64,000 nucleotides of DNA from Chelonoidis abingdonii (GCF_003597395.2 NC_133770.1:17942417-18006416), one strand, 5' to 3'; positions 1-12,200 are shown, counted from the stretch's first letter. Numbers and translations: made by a program. Notes: generated from the sequence alone by a model not told the origin.

Positions 1-47
1 GACTTGCTCATGGCCCTGGAGGAACTACATGTGAGAGCTGGGACAAG

Positions 48-653
48 GAGAGGTTACTCACCTTGTGCAATAACCGGAGTTCCTTGACATGTGTCTCATA
101 TGGGTGCACCACTTCAGGTGAGCATAAACCCCTGTGGCTTTGATCAGACATTTTTGGTAGCAGTGCATGTTCAGCCCACGCACACGCCCCATACATCCTC
201 ATGTTCTGCTCCAAGGAAACGAAGGCCTGTGTGAGTGAACCACTCTCAGTTCCTTCTTTACTATGAAGTTCCACAAGGAAACTCCAAAGAAGAGGGGAAG
301 GAGGGCACTCACAGGGGAACACATTTCAAAGAACTCTAACTACTGCACAAAGTGAGTAACTTTTTCTTTGATTAGAGTCCCTATGGGGACAGGCGACTCC
401 TGAACAGTATCCCCCTAAGGAAGGGATGATTTCCGAGATGACTTCTAGGCTGAAGGCGGTTGAGGAGGAACTGAGAACAGTTCGCCCGCCCAGCCCTATA
501 TATCCTCCGAGTGGGGCATGAGAGCACATGCACAGCCCAAACAGGCATCTCTACCAAAATTTCTGATCAAAGGCCCAGGGGTGTATGTGCACCTGAAACA
601 GAGCACCCACATCCTGATGGGGAGCACTGACAGGGACACTATTCAAAGAAGAA
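48..653 (-). mobile_element. Collapsed DIRS-type element (coding region deleted)
   Basis: A diverged relative of the full DIRS element at 4994-11104, reduced to about 0.6 kb. The left terminus (GAGAGGTTACTCACCTTGTG) matches that element's left end. The block around 305-395 matches its internal complementary region, and about 445-653 matches its right inverted terminus, ending near AAGAAGAAC. All gag, reverse transcriptase and recombinase sequence is missing between about 400 and 445. It is either an old internally deleted copy or a non-autonomous derivative. Many point differences from the full element suggest that it is older. Confidence 0.8.
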
Positions 654-1023
654 CTAGGAGTTCCTGAGTCCCAGCTCAATGCATTTTCTGATGGTAGGCC
701 ATAAAATAAGTCGCTCTGAACACTGATGAGTAATGATGATCCTGCTTGGGAAAAGGTGTAAGTTAGAACAGGTAGAACTTCTGACGTTTCCTTTTTTAAA
801 AATAAAAATCAATAGTCTTTCCAGTTATAAGACAGGAAGAACACGGATTCAGAGCACTGAGAAACTGTGAGTTCGATCATCTCATCTGATGCACTGCAAA
901 CAAGCACTATGCAATTAGATGACCTGGTTGTTATATGTTGTTGGTATTATGATAGCTCCCAGAAGTCACAGTGAGGGTCATGGTCCTACTGTGATAGGTA
1001 CAGATAGATACGTAGGTATCTAA

Positions 1024-1276
1024 GGCCTTGTCTACATACAGTTTTTGGACTGATTTAACTAAAATCAGTAGAAAAAATGATTTACCTAACTTGGTGCATC
1101 TCTCTAGCATGGACACAGCTACATAAGTATAATAAGCAACAGTAGCATAAACACCTTTATACTAGTCTAAGTGTCCACACGAGAGGGTTGCACTAATTTA
1201 ACTAAACCATATTTCTAATGATTTAGTTAAATCAGCACCAAAAAAATCAAAACCAAAAAAACAACAACTGTAGACA
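1024..1276. mobile_element. Palindromic GTCTACA MITE
   Basis: The left end GGCCTTGTCTACATACAG is followed by CTGATTTAACTAAAATCAG. The right end is the inverted counterpart (TGATTTAGTTAAATCAG then CTGTAGACAAATC). It resembles the Harbinger-type ends seen at 28963 and 32117. The target duplication is not clean. Confidence 0.65.
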
Positions 1277-4200
1277 AATCTCAAGAAGACAAGAAACATA
1301 TAAAGGGTGAGAAAGATACATTCAAATATTGACATGTATATACTATTTTTCAAAAAGAGCTATACCGAAGTTCCCCATAACCTGCCCCTTCTGGTAAGAA
1401 TCACAGAAGAAGTAAGCCCTGAGCAGGGATACGAAGGAGGAAAAGGTAGCAGCTTTACAGATCAGTTCAGGTTGGGCATTTCATGCACAGTGGGAGCATG
1501 GAAGAAGGTTTGAAGACAACTGTAACAGCAATACACAAGTGGGCAGACAAGGCTGTCACCACTGGTGGAATGGAGGAATAGAGGATAACACAGTAAAAGA
1601 CAAAACTGGATAACAGGGAGTGGCAGAGCTGTGTATGTCCTCTGTGACCAATGAGATACAGCGAATTTGAACCGGAGACAGTTGAAAAGGTGAGACAGTC
1701 AATTGGGAGGACTGTTTCATGCATCCCATTCAAATGGCTTCCTACCTACTCGCATTTCAGGCGATACAAACACATGCCCTCTTGATTTCCTTCAGTACCA
1801 CTTTTCTTCAGCCTCTGTGCTCCAGATGAGTGAGCTCTCCTAGCTTTGTAGGCTGCTGTCTAAGTGCTATCAGAAGAGAAGGGTGGTTGGGAAAGTTACT
1901 GCTACAGCAACTTCTTTATTGTGTGGTATATATAAAGGCAGCAATTCAAATGCCATTAGTTTTTCTAAGATCAACAAGCACAAAAAAGTGATGCTAAAAA
2001 ATAGACACCTTTATTTCAAGATAACTAACATACAACTCGCTAAACCACCACCAAGCGCTATCTGTCCTTTTTGGGCAAACTGTGTCTCTCATTAACAGTG
2101 CATCCACCCAGTCCTTCCCTAGACATTTCCCAACATTCTCCATTACACTTTTTGACATATATTGCTTTGATCTAGAATGCCAATTCCTCTGGATATGGAC
2201 TGTGTCCTTTTATTTACCTATGAAATTCCATACACAAGTACAGTATTAAATAAAAAGAACAAGAAGAGGGGGGAGTGCCACACTCAGGAGTGAAGTCTTT
2301 CCCTTTCCTAGAAGAAAGCAGAGAAGGAGAATTGGCCACTTTTAATGGAACTATTTGACAGCAGTTCCTGACTGTGGTGACATTAGCCCGTATCCTTCTA
2401 CACTGGTAACATGTCCTGAATTGAGCCATTTAATGCAAACAAGCAGCAATTTTTACACTGCCTTAGCAGAACACAGGAAAACACTCACCTCATCAAAATA
2501 TGTAAATTAAACATGGAAATTACAAAGCAGTGTTTAAAATACCTGAAAATGTTTCAAAATAATCTTTGTTAAAATCTCAACATCTGTAATCCCTGGAGGT
2601 CCCCAATTTAATTAGAATTAAAACTGGAAGTGCACCCTGTATAAAGGTACCAAGTATCAAGACAGCATGAACAAGGATGCAGTTAGAGATGTAAAAGACT
2701 GGAGCCAGAGGTACAGACAAAAGCAGGATACTTCTCTTTCTCGCCTTTTAAAACTGTCTTTTTTAATAGTTTGGTTTGGTTTAGTTTAGTAGGTACAGCC
2801 ATGTAATACTGTACTTCCATTTCTCACCTAAAAAGACTTGTGAAAATCTTACTCTACCCTGTGTGTCTGGCTAAAGTCTGATCTTCCAGTCTTATATCAA
2901 ATTAACAATATGGCTACTTCTTTGCTTCATTATTTCAGACTTATTTTCACATACTGTATAGAGAATTTTAAGGAACCAATAATACTGACTTAGTTATATT
3001 TTGCATTCAAATAAATAACTGAAAACTCTATATAAAAAGTTTTAAGAAAAATACAGCGATCCAAAAATACAAGCAAAATTGGATTTTATGCCAAAAGCCT
3101 TTTCAAAAGACATCTGAAATGTAAGAGCTGGAATGTCTCTCTCTGGAGTTTACACCATATTGAACTTAAAAGAATGATCTTGGAGCCCCATGGACATGTA
3201 ACTTTTTAACCTTAAAAGTGGTCTTGAGAAACTCTCTCTTTGGCTCAGGTGGGTAAGATGAACAACGGGGCAAAAGGAGTCAGATAGACTACACATTAAC
3301 AAGGCACATACATTACCACACATATAATGGTCTATCTGGTCATTTATTTGTCAGCTATGAAATAAAATAACCTGATGCATTAAGTCCCTTAAACCATGAA
3401 AAAACAAGACATCATGGATATATCAACAATAATCAGAGACAGAATGGAGACTGGGTAACAAAATCAAAGCAACTAACATAGACCTAGGCAAAAAAATACA
3501 AAAAATGAATGTGTCATACATCTGAACAAATAAATTCTAATGCCTTCAAAACCAGTGAATCAAAGGGGTGGATCACAGAAGAGAAAATCTAAGCAGAACA
3601 TTTTGTGAAACATACAAAGCCTTGGACGTAGGTGTGGACTACACTTAAAAATTTTAACCCAGCAGAAAGTAAGAGCCAAGTGGAAACCGAAAATGATTTA
3701 CACACACATTTTGGAACAGGTCAGTGAAAATATGCTTACACAAGCTTCATTAATGCAATCACAAGTTCAATGAAGCCAAATGGACATCTCAACTGATAAA
3801 CAGAGTAATAAGAAACACTGTCAAATCCAGTTAAAAGACAATCAGAAACGGATATCCCAACTACTGAGAAACAATAATGCAAATTCCAAATTAAAAAGAC
3901 CCTCACGGTAAGAAAACCTACAAGATGTTCCCAGCAAAATAGAGAATAAAAAAAAACAATCTTGCTAATGAAAAACATTCTTTGCATGTCAGAACTAATC
4001 TGCACAAGTAACATAAGGAATGGAGAAAACACGTTCCCAGTTCGGCAAAGACGTTACTGAAGTAGACCACATCATAAACTCATGTAATGCCAGGGGGACT
4101 GCCAGGGAAAAAATAAGAGCAAGTTTGACAGCCCGTTAAAGAAACAACCTACAAATTGTTTTATGGAAAATCATCTAAATAAACCTAACCACAGACTTAC

Positions 4201-4993
4201 ACCTGTATTGCCAGCAGCATCCAGAACATTTACAGCATTAGAACACAAAAAAACTAAAAGGACAACACCAGAAAAGCAAAATTTGAAGAACGCACAATGC
4301 AACAGCTATAAATACAAAAATTTATCAAATGAACAGCTGCCAAAATATATTACATAATACTATGCATTTATATAGAAGTATTTTGGATATCTTATATTGT
4401 CTATTGTTATATAATAATATATTATTGCAGGTAATGTAAATCTTTTCAGTTTGAGAGCCAAACATTACTGTCAATACTCCAGGACAGAGTCTCTGTCTTG
4501 TTCTTCCCTTTACATTGCTCAGGTGGTGCACAAAGACAGTGGAAATCACGCACAGGTTCCCTGCTGGATTCCCTAGTGTGAGTACAGCGCTGGCATAACC
4601 AGCTCCTATGTTTCCCTTGCTGCAGTCACTGGTGCAGAGGGATGTGCTGAGGGTAGGCAGAGGAAGTGGCTGTAACACATTGTACTCCAGCTATAGCCAG
4701 TTGACCTATGACATCCTGTCAATCATAAACAGTTAGTACAACTTAAAGCAGCCTCCAAGCCACTCTAACCTATTGCTGGTGCAAAGAATCTGGAAACAAT
4801 AATTAATTGGTTGTTCTGTCTGCTTCTCCTTTTTTCCCCACTTATACCAGGCTAAGCTGAGTGGCCAGGTGAGGGCAGGGACCCATCTTTGCTAGACAGT
4901 CTCCTAGACTCAGGCAGAGCCAGTTGAGCTCTCATCCTGCTTCCTCCAAGAATCTCACAACCTGGCAGGGAAGCAGGCAATGGAGCAGCCAGA

Positions 4994-5200
4994 AGAGAAA
5001 GTTACTCACCTTGCAGTAACTGAGGTTCTTCGAGATGTGTGTCCCTGTGGGTGCTCCACTCTAGGTGACGGTGTGTCCCGGCGCCGTCGATCGGAGATTT
5101 TCGGTAGCAGTGCCTGGTTGGGGCGCACGCACCCAGATGGTATCTCCCATCTAGTTGGAATCTTCCTGAGTGCGTGCGCCCCACACCCCCTCAGTTCCTT
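4994..5200. repeat. DIRS left inverted terminus
   Basis: Inverted relative to about 10925-11104. Shared blocks include the CTCCACTCTAGGTGACGG segment near 5056-5073, GGAGATTTTCGGTAGCAGTG near 5093-5112 and the GCGCACGCACCCAGATGG segment near 5122-5139. This is the 3' end of the element, because its genes run on the minus strand. Confidence 0.88.
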
Positions 5201-5244
5201 CTCTCGTGGAGCATCATACTAGTACTCCAAAGTAGAGGGGAGGA

Positions 5245-5355
5245 GGGCGGGGAGTGGAGCACCCACAGGGACACACATCTCGAAGAACCTCAGTTACTGC
5301 AAGGTGAGTAACTTTCTCTTCTTCTTCGAGTGCTGTCCCTGTGGGTGCTCCACTC
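5245..5355. repeat. DIRS internal complementary region
   Basis: The first half (about 5245-5312) is the exact reverse complement of the element's left terminus, from CACCCACAGGGACACAC through GCAAGGTGAGTAACTTTC. The second half (about 5313-5355) is the reverse complement of the right terminus, TTCTTCTTCGAGTGCTGTCC onward, with one difference (CGAG here, CAAG expected). The two halves abut as they would across a circle junction. This is the arrangement by which DIRS elements are thought to rebuild full ends during reverse transcription. Confidence 0.9.
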
Positions 5356-5454
5356 TAGGTGAATGTGTAGCAGTACCCACTAAGGTTGGTGGGACTTTGG
5401 AGATGCGGGCAGGGAGTACTGAAGATAGTACTGTATGGCCTACTATTGCGTCTG

Positions 5455-6900
5455 CCGTGGTATCTTGCGTGAGAGCATAGTGTTTTGCAAACGTGTTTCA
5501 GATGACCATGTAGCCGCTGCTACAGATATCAGGAATGGGAACGTTGTGTAAGAAGGCAATGGATGCCGACATGGCTCTAGTGGAATGAGTTCTAATGTTA
5601 TCGGGCGGTTGAAGATTCTTCGCACGGTAACAGGATCTGATGCAGTCAGAGATCCACTTGGATAGACGTTGTTTAGAGATAGCCGTGCCCTTTGATCTTT
5701 CAGCAATGGAAACGAAGAGTCGTGGAGACTTGCGAAATGGTTTAGTCCGTTCTAAATAAAAGGCAATTGCTCTCCTCACATCGAGAGTATGCAGGGTTGC
5801 GTCCTGCGGAGTTTTGTGAGGTTTGGGATAGAAGGTAGGTAAGTATATAGGTTGGTTGAGGTGGAAGTTGACACCACCTTAGGAAGAAATTTAGGATGTG
5901 GTCTCAAAGTGACTTTATCTTTGGAGAAGATTGTGTAGGGAGGGTGGGCCATGAGGGCAGTCATTTCACCAACTCTCCTCGCTGATGTTATGGCAATTAG
6001 GAAAGCCACCTTCATGGACATATGGAGGTGAGAGGAGGTAGCCCAGCGGCTCAAATGGAGGTTTCATGAGGGCATGAAGTACAAGGTTAAGATTCCATGT
6101 AGCCACTGTTGGATGAATTTCAGGGTAGAGATTTTGCAGGCCAGCGAGAAAGCGTTTAATGGTGGGGTGCGTAAAGAGTGAGTACCCATCCAATAGGTCA
6201 TGGAAGGTGGTAAGCGCTGCCAGGTGCACTTTGATGGAGCTGATTGAGAGTCCATCTTGTTTTTAGTTTCAGGAGGTAGTCTAGAATGTTAGGGAGGGTC
6301 ACATTATTGGGTGCTAAATGGTTATGCGAGCACCAAATAGCGAAAAACGTCTCCACTTCTGAAGGTAGGTTTTACGAGTGGAGTCCCTCCTACTGTGCAA
6401 GAGGACATGTTGGACCTGCTCGGAACAGGCTAGTTCATGGGTTTGGAACCATGAAGGAACCAGGCTGTGAGGTGGAGCTTTTGGAGCTGGGGTGAAGGAC
6501 TCGTCCGTTGTCCTGATAAGGAGGTCTGGTCTGTTGGGGAGAGCCCATGGTGACGGGAGGACATGCGGAGAAGGTATGGGTACCACGTCTGTCTTGGCCA
6601 AGCTGGGGCAATAAGGATGACCCGGGCCTTGTCGTCCGCAATCTTCCGAAGAACCCTGTGTAGTAGAGGGATAGGTGGAAGGCATACAGAGGGCAGTTGT
6701 TCCATGGGATGAGGAATGCGTCTCCTAAGGGATGCAGTCCCGAGTCCCGCCCTGGAGCAAAACAGAGGGCATTTCCGGTTTCGAGTCGTGGCAAAGAGAT
6801 CTATGGATGGCGTGCCCCAGTGGGAGAAGAGCTGTTGGATTACTGCGGGGTGCAGTTCCCATTCGTGTTCGTCGAGAAGTGTCTGCTGAGTGCGTCGGCA
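5455..6900 (-). pseudogene. DIRS ORF3: tyrosine recombinase (YR), frameshifted
   Basis: The integration enzyme of the element, a lambda-integrase-like tyrosine recombinase. Downstream of RNase H there is a conserved connector (GTPSIDLFATTRNRKCPLF), then a core-binding domain with STRKTYLQKWRRF near 6340-6380 and KVHLAALTTFHDLLDGYSLF near 6180-6235. The catalytic domain has the first Arg in ITSARRVGEM (about 5962-5993), the HxxR box in THSTRAMSAS (about 5565-5595) and the nucleophile in AKHYALT (Tyr codon 5477-5479). All these residues are present but spread over several frames, so the gene is dead. The nucleophile is only reached after a frame change just past the HxxR box. No methyltransferase-like ORF was seen. 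Confidence 0.86.
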
Positions 6901-8591
6901 GCCAGTGTGTTGTGACAGCCTGGTAGGTAGGAAGCGACGATCTGTATTCGATGTCGTATGCACCAATTCCATAGTCGAATGGCTTCCATGCAGAGGGAAT
7001 GTGATCGGGCTCCTCCTTGTCTGTTTATGTAATACATACATGCTATGTTGTCTGTTAAGACTCGCAGGTATTTGTTCTTTATGAGGGGAAGAAAGTGAAG
7101 GCATGCTCTCTCACTGCTCTGAGCTCTAAGAGATTTATGTGTAGATGTGTCTCTGATGCAGACCACCGGCCTTGTGCCCTGTGGTCCCCTAGATGTGCTC
7201 CCCAACGATCAGGGAAGCGTCCGTGGTGAGCATGAGCGTTGGGGATCGTTGTTGGAAGGGAACCCCTGTGCAGAGGTTTTCTGGACTTGTCCACCATTGT
7301 AGGGAAGTTATAACGTGAGGTGGAGGAGTTAGCAGCATCCCTAAGTGATGTCTGCTGGGTTTGAAACTGGAGTTGAGCCAGCCCTGGAGGCATCTCATGT
7401 GTAGCCTGGCGTGTTGAACCACGAAGGTGGTAGCTGCCATGTGACCAAGGAGCTGTAGGCAGGTTCTTGCTTGCGTCCTGGGAACGGATAGAAAGCGTAC
7501 GTATGAGCCGCGTGATAGCGAGGAATCTGTTGTATGGGAGCGAGGCCCTGCTCTGGGTTGAGTCGAGATGAGCTCCAATGAATTCGATCTGTTGCGTAGG
7601 TATCAGGGTAGATTTTTGAATGTTTATTTGGAGGCCTAGGCTGTGAAACATGGAGATGGTGAGGCGCGTGGCTTGAAATGTCTCGCCATAGGAGTCGCCC
7701 CTGATGAGGCAATCGTCCAGGTAGGGGAAAAGTGTGACCCCGTGTTTGCGGAGATGAGCCACGACCACGGCTAGGGTCTTGGAAAAAACTCTTGGAGCTG
7801 TGGAGAGTCCGAAAGGGAGAACTCTGTATTGGAAAGTGATCCTGACCGATTGTGAATCGTAGGAAGCGTCGGTGAGCTGGATGTATTGATATATGGAAAT
7901 AAGCATCTTGTAGGTCGAGGGCTGTAAACCAGTCCCCTTGATCCAGTGCAGGTATTATTGTGCCCAATGTGACCATCTTGAATCTTTGTGTCCTCACAAA
8001 TTTGTTCAGTCGGCGTAGGTCTAGTATAGGCCTCCATCCCCCGTTTTCTTCTGCGTTAGAAAGTAATGGGAGTAGAACCCTGTCCCTTGATGTTGTGCTG
8101 GCACAGGTTCCACTGCGCCAAGTTGCAGGAGGTGTGCCACTTCTGCGAAGTAACTGTTCGTGAGAGGGGTCCCTGAAGAGGGACGGGGATGGGGAAAGGG
8201 TAGGAGGGTAGGATATGAACGGGATGGAATAGCCGGTCTGAACTATTTCGAGGACCCAACGGTCCTGTGTAATCCGTTGCCAAGCATGTTGGAAATACTG
8301 GAGGCGGTGGCCAAATGGACAAGTAAGTGTGTGGATCAAGGGGTGGTCGTACAGACCCTCGACCAAAGCTTCAAAACTGTTGTTTATTGCCTGGTGGACG
8401 GAAGGTGGTGGCCTGATTTTGATTTTGTCTGCGTTTGGGAGGTCTAGTACGATTCCTAGTTGTGTCATATGGTCTGGTTGAGGGCGATAGTACTGATGTG
8501 TGCGTGGTCTCTGGTATGGTTGGTATCGTTGTCTCCTGGGAGGTGGTGGGTGAATGCCCAGGGTGCGCAGTGTCGCTCTCGAATCTTTCAT
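6840..8591 (-). pseudogene. DIRS ORF2: reverse transcriptase and RNase H, frameshifted
   Basis: The polymerase of the DIRS element. The frame from 8591 opens with a basic N-terminus, then RT motifs: WRPILDLRRLNKF, and LDLQDAYFHI with the first catalytic Asp near 7905-7925. After a frame change the next frame carries VLPFGLSTAPRVFSK and the YLDD active site (codons within 7712-7730), so both catalytic aspartates of that box are retained. RNase H follows: INLLELRAV (Glu) near 7115-7145, VLTDNIACMYYINRQGG near 7010-7060 and AADALSRH near 6880-6903. At least two frame changes break it. It overlaps ORF1 slightly and leads into the recombinase, the normal DIRS order. Confidence 0.87.
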
Positions 8592-8637
8592 GGTGTGGAG
8601 GAGTTCATCAGTTTTCTCCGAAAAGAGTTTGTCCTTA

Positions 8638-10715
8638 TCAATGGGAGGTCCTCCACTTTGGTTTGGAGCTCTTTAGGAATGCCTGACGCAGAGAGCCATG
8701 ATGATCTGCGCATAACACAGCAGTTGCAGTGGTACGGGCTGCTGTGTCCGCTGTGTCTAAGGACGCTTGTAGAGCCGTTCTGGAGATCAATTGTCCCTCA
8801 GACAGGATTGAGTTGAAGTCTGCTCTTCTGTCCTCTGGGATGTATGAGGCAAATTCGAGAAGCTTATTATAATTATCAAAATCATAGCTGGCGAGGAGAG
8901 CAGAATAGTTAGCAATCCTGAATTGTAGAGTAGAGGACGTATAAACCTTGCGGCCCAGGACATCAAGGCGTCTAAGGTCCTTGTCTTGTGGAGTTGGTCG
9001 ATATTGTGACTGTTTAGTTCGCTGTGTCACTGCATCAATGACAAGAGAGTTCGGTGCTGGATGAGAAAAAGAGGAAGTCTGCGTCCTTTGCAGGAACGTA
9101 GTATTTTACGTTCGATCTTCTTACAAGTTGGTACTAGAGAAGCTGGGGTTTGCCAGAGGGTGTCGGCTGGCTCCATGAGTGCGTCATTTATAGGGAGCGC
9201 GATTTTCGAGGGCGCAGATGGTTGAAGAATTTTGAGGAGTTTGTGCTGACTCTCCTGAACCTCTTCTAAGGGATATCCTGACTGAGTGCAACTCTCCTGA
9301 AAAGTTCTTGAAATTGTTTGCAGTCGTCCCACGGCTGTGGAGGTGGAGGGAGGATGGCTTCATCTGAGACTAATGGAGAGTTAGGGTTAGGCGAGTCAGG
9401 ATATGGTGCATAGCTCCCAGACTCTGGAGGGGCTCAGGCACCCTGGAAGTGGATGGAGCAGGAGATTGAGGCACCGAAGGAAGATGATTGGTAGGAGGAT
9501 TCTGCCACGGGTACCACTGAGGCCAAGGCATAGGGTAGGAGAACCCAGGTATCGCCCACGGGGGGGCAACGTAGGGAAACTGAGGCTGCTGGCTTGAGCC
9601 GTGACCTGAGGTGGTAAAGGTGCCTGTGGAACAGAAGCAGGAGGGAGAACTCTGCTGCTGCTGTAGCTCAAGGTCACCGTCGGTGAAAGGTGGGTCAGGT
9701 GGAGAAAGTGGCAGGTCAAGAAAGGAGTCCTCTGTGTCTAGGAGTGGAGAGTGAGGCTCAGGTGGCACTAGAAGGTCACTTTGTGTGAGAAGCTGTTGTT
9801 CCTGCTCTCTCTAGGCTGATCTAAGCCTGCTCTCTGCTCTAGTTCTTTACTAGGAGAGAGTGGCAGAGAGTGTCCTGCTGTGTCGAGCCTGGAGGTGCCC
9901 TGCAGGGGGTCTGTTGTGGTGCGCGGGCAGAGAGTGGCTGGGTGCCGACCCTCTTCGCGGTGCCGAGGCTGATCGCGCTGTCGGCACCGCAGCTATTTTC
10001 GTCGCTGAGGCAGAGCGCGCTGGCGGGACCGCGGCCGCTTTTAGCACTGAAATTGACCGGTTTGTAAGCTCCCGCGGCTGTTTCTGCCTGTCGGAGCCGA
10101 ACGCGCTGCCGGCACCGCGGCCGTTGCCGGTGCCGAAGGAGGAACGTGGTGCCGGTGCTGTAGCCCCTCTCGGTGCCGAAGAGGAGTAAGTTGTCCGCGC
10201 CGCAGTCGTTTGCGGTGCGGAGGGACCGAATCAACGGGTGCCTTCCCCGCGCGGGAGGTCTGGTCCCTGCCTCTAAGCTCCGTCAGAGCGGTTGCTGAGG
10301 CATTTGAAGAGGCTGAAGCAGCTGTCTTTCCTGCTGTCAGCACAGGGGGTAGGGATCTCGCCGGAGACCCTCTACCCTTGTTAGCGTCTCGTTTGAGAGG
10401 CTGCTTGGCTTCTTGCCTCCGCTCCAGGGAAGGTGAAGCAATACTCCCCACCGGTTCAGATTTGGCTGGAGAGCGTGTGGGAGCAGGCTCTACCTTTCCC
10501 GTCTCCGACAGCGGTTGCAGGGATTTCTCCATCATAATGATCTTGAGGCGCAGATCCCTGTCACGTTGAGCTCTTGATTTAAGGCTCACGCAGTGAAGGC
10601 ACTTTGCTGGGATGTGGGTGTCGCCTAGGCACCTCACACACAGAGAGTGGCCATCTGAGCAGGGCATGGAGTCCTGACAAGAGATGCACTTTTTGAAACC
10701 TGAAGGTCCTGGCAT
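8638..10715 (-). pseudogene. DIRS ORF1 (gag-like), frameshifted
   Basis: A gag-like nucleocapsid gene of the DIRS element. It starts at MPGPSGFKKCISCQDS (10715). Its first 45 residues carry paired cysteines (CISC, CVRC, CLHC), a zinc-binding pattern common at the start of vertebrate DIRS ORF1. A long disordered Ser/Pro/Ala-rich part follows, then a Pro-rich part in other frames at 9768-9370. The conserved capsid-like end at 9332-8638 includes RRLDVLGRKVYTSS, LQFRIANYSALL and YIPEDRR. At least three frame changes separate these parts, so no intact protein can be made. The order and strand match the RT ORF immediately downstream. Function is inferred from position and these family motifs. Confidence 0.78.
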
Positions 10716-10924
10716 TGTGAGTTAGAGATGGCTGAGGAGAGTGTCTCAATGGGAGACAAGCCTGAGGTGTTTTTTTTTTTAACTAAATAACTAACAATGT
10801 AACTATACTAAAGGAAGGGAAACAATTGGGAAGATAATTATTAATTTTTTGTTACTGTTTCCTATAGAGACCAGGGAAGAGAAGGTAGCACTGCCCCGAG
10901 TCCCGTCTTCAGCCGAGGACGGTT

Positions 10925-11104
10925 GAGAAGGAACAGAGGGGGGTGTGGGGCACACGCACTCAGGAAGATTCCAACTAGACGGGAGATACCATCTGGGTGC
11001 GTGCGCCCCAACCAGGCACTGCTACCGAAAATCTCCGATCGACAGCGCCGGGACGCACCGTCACCTAGAGTGGAGCACCCACAGGGACAGCACTTGAAGA
11101 AGAA
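10925..11104. repeat. DIRS right inverted terminus
   Basis: The inverted partner of the left terminus, and the 5' end of the minus-strand element. It includes CTGCTACCGAAAATCTCCGA and GAGTGGAGCACCCACAGGGA, ending at CACTTGAAGAAGAA. Small differences from the left terminus show that the copy has aged. Confidence 0.87.
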
Positions 11105-11999
11105 CTACTATCTCGTCTCCCTTCTGCACAGCAGCAGGCAGCCATGAGGGAGCTGCTGAGTACTTGTAGCAGAGCTGCTTCTACAGATGGATGGGAAGTA
11201 GTGCTCCCTACCTCCACTTCCCACAGTGGCAGATGTAAACCAAATGTTTCAAATTAAAAACCACAGCACACAGTTCAGGAAATATTTTCAGTTCTTAACC
11301 AAACGCTAATCTTAACGTAGGGCCTCAGTTTAGAGACTCAAGAAGCCCTGGGCCACTGTATTTATTTGGACTGCTTTACTTATCCTTTCCTCTTGGAAGG
11401 CAGGCTGCCTAAGTACCCTGACTGCAGCAGTACGGGCCTCTGAAGGAGAAAAAAAAGTTACTATGAATAGGTCAAAAACTTCTAAAATAAGTTTTTCTAC
11501 ACATGAAGTCACACAAATTAAAGGTCCAACATATTGCAGTCTACTAGAGCTGGATCTGGGTCAGTTGATACAGAAGTGATTCCTGGTTTTCAGGTGGTAT
11601 AATGTAGCCCAAATAGTTCATCAAAAAATAACTAAACCAATCATGGGTCTAAAGACGAATATTTCCCGATTCTTGCTCTTTCACCATTTTAATTTTGTGG
11701 TGGAATTTTTATATTTGTTGGATGAAACATTTTTATGGTTGAGTTTAGTTTTGGTTTATTTATTTATTTGTCCCTAATGGTAGTTGTCTGAATGCTGTTC
11801 AGGAGCTGAGTGTTAGAAATAGCCCTAGTGCAGATGACCTGGTGGAGAGAATGCAGCTGACTTCCTAAAAGGTGTAGGATAAATGTAATTTATCATGTGG
11901 ATATCATAGTCACACAACACACTCTAATTGCTAAGCAACCTGCAAGCATTTGGGAGACACTTCTGCATCTGTTCCCCCCTCTCCAGCTAGATTGCCTCA

Positions 12000-12200
12000 G
12001 GGTATGTCTACACCGCGATTGGACACCTGTGGCTGGCCCATGCCAGCTGACTTGGGCTCGGGCTGCAGGGCTGTTTTATTGTGGTATAGATGTTCAGGGC
12101 TGGGCTGCAGCCTGAGCTCTGGGACTCTCCCACCTTGCAGGATCCTAGAGCATGGACACTCACATTGCAATTTTTTAAAGAGTATTTGGGTATATCGACA
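12000..12200. mobile_element. GTCTACAC MITE, truncated
   Basis: Starts GGTATGTCTACACCGCGATT and shares the GCCAGCTGACTTGGGCTCGG and CTCCCACCTTGCAGGATCCT blocks, partly in inverted order, with the copy at 60288-60534. The second terminus is missing or degraded. Confidence 0.6.

Larger units (their letters stand above)
4994..11104 (-). mobile_element. DIRS-type tyrosine-recombinase retrotransposon, near full length, inactive
   Basis: A 6.1-kb element on the minus strand with the DIRS layout: inverted termini, a gag-like ORF, reverse transcriptase plus RNase H, a tyrosine recombinase in place of an integrase, and an internal complementary region near the 3' end. The left terminus (about 4994-5200) and right terminus (about 10925-11104) are inverted copies of each other. 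DIRS elements have no long terminal repeats and are thought to integrate as circles through the recombinase, without target duplications; I see none here. Edges are uncertain by about 5 bp because the terminal AGAAG/GAA motifs overlap. Every ORF is interrupted, so this copy cannot move by itself. Confidence 0.9.

Noticed and set aside
4994..11104. Endogenous retrovirus or Gypsy LTR element
   Set aside because: No long terminal repeats, protease or DDE integrase; inverted termini and a tyrosine recombinase point to DIRS.
11330..11460. Exon-like block on the minus strand (pyrimidine tract plus CAG, then an open frame ending QGFLSL)
   Set aside because: It does not match KMT2C, lacks a convincing donor, and no partner exon was seen. 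It could be a cryptic exon or an old repeat.
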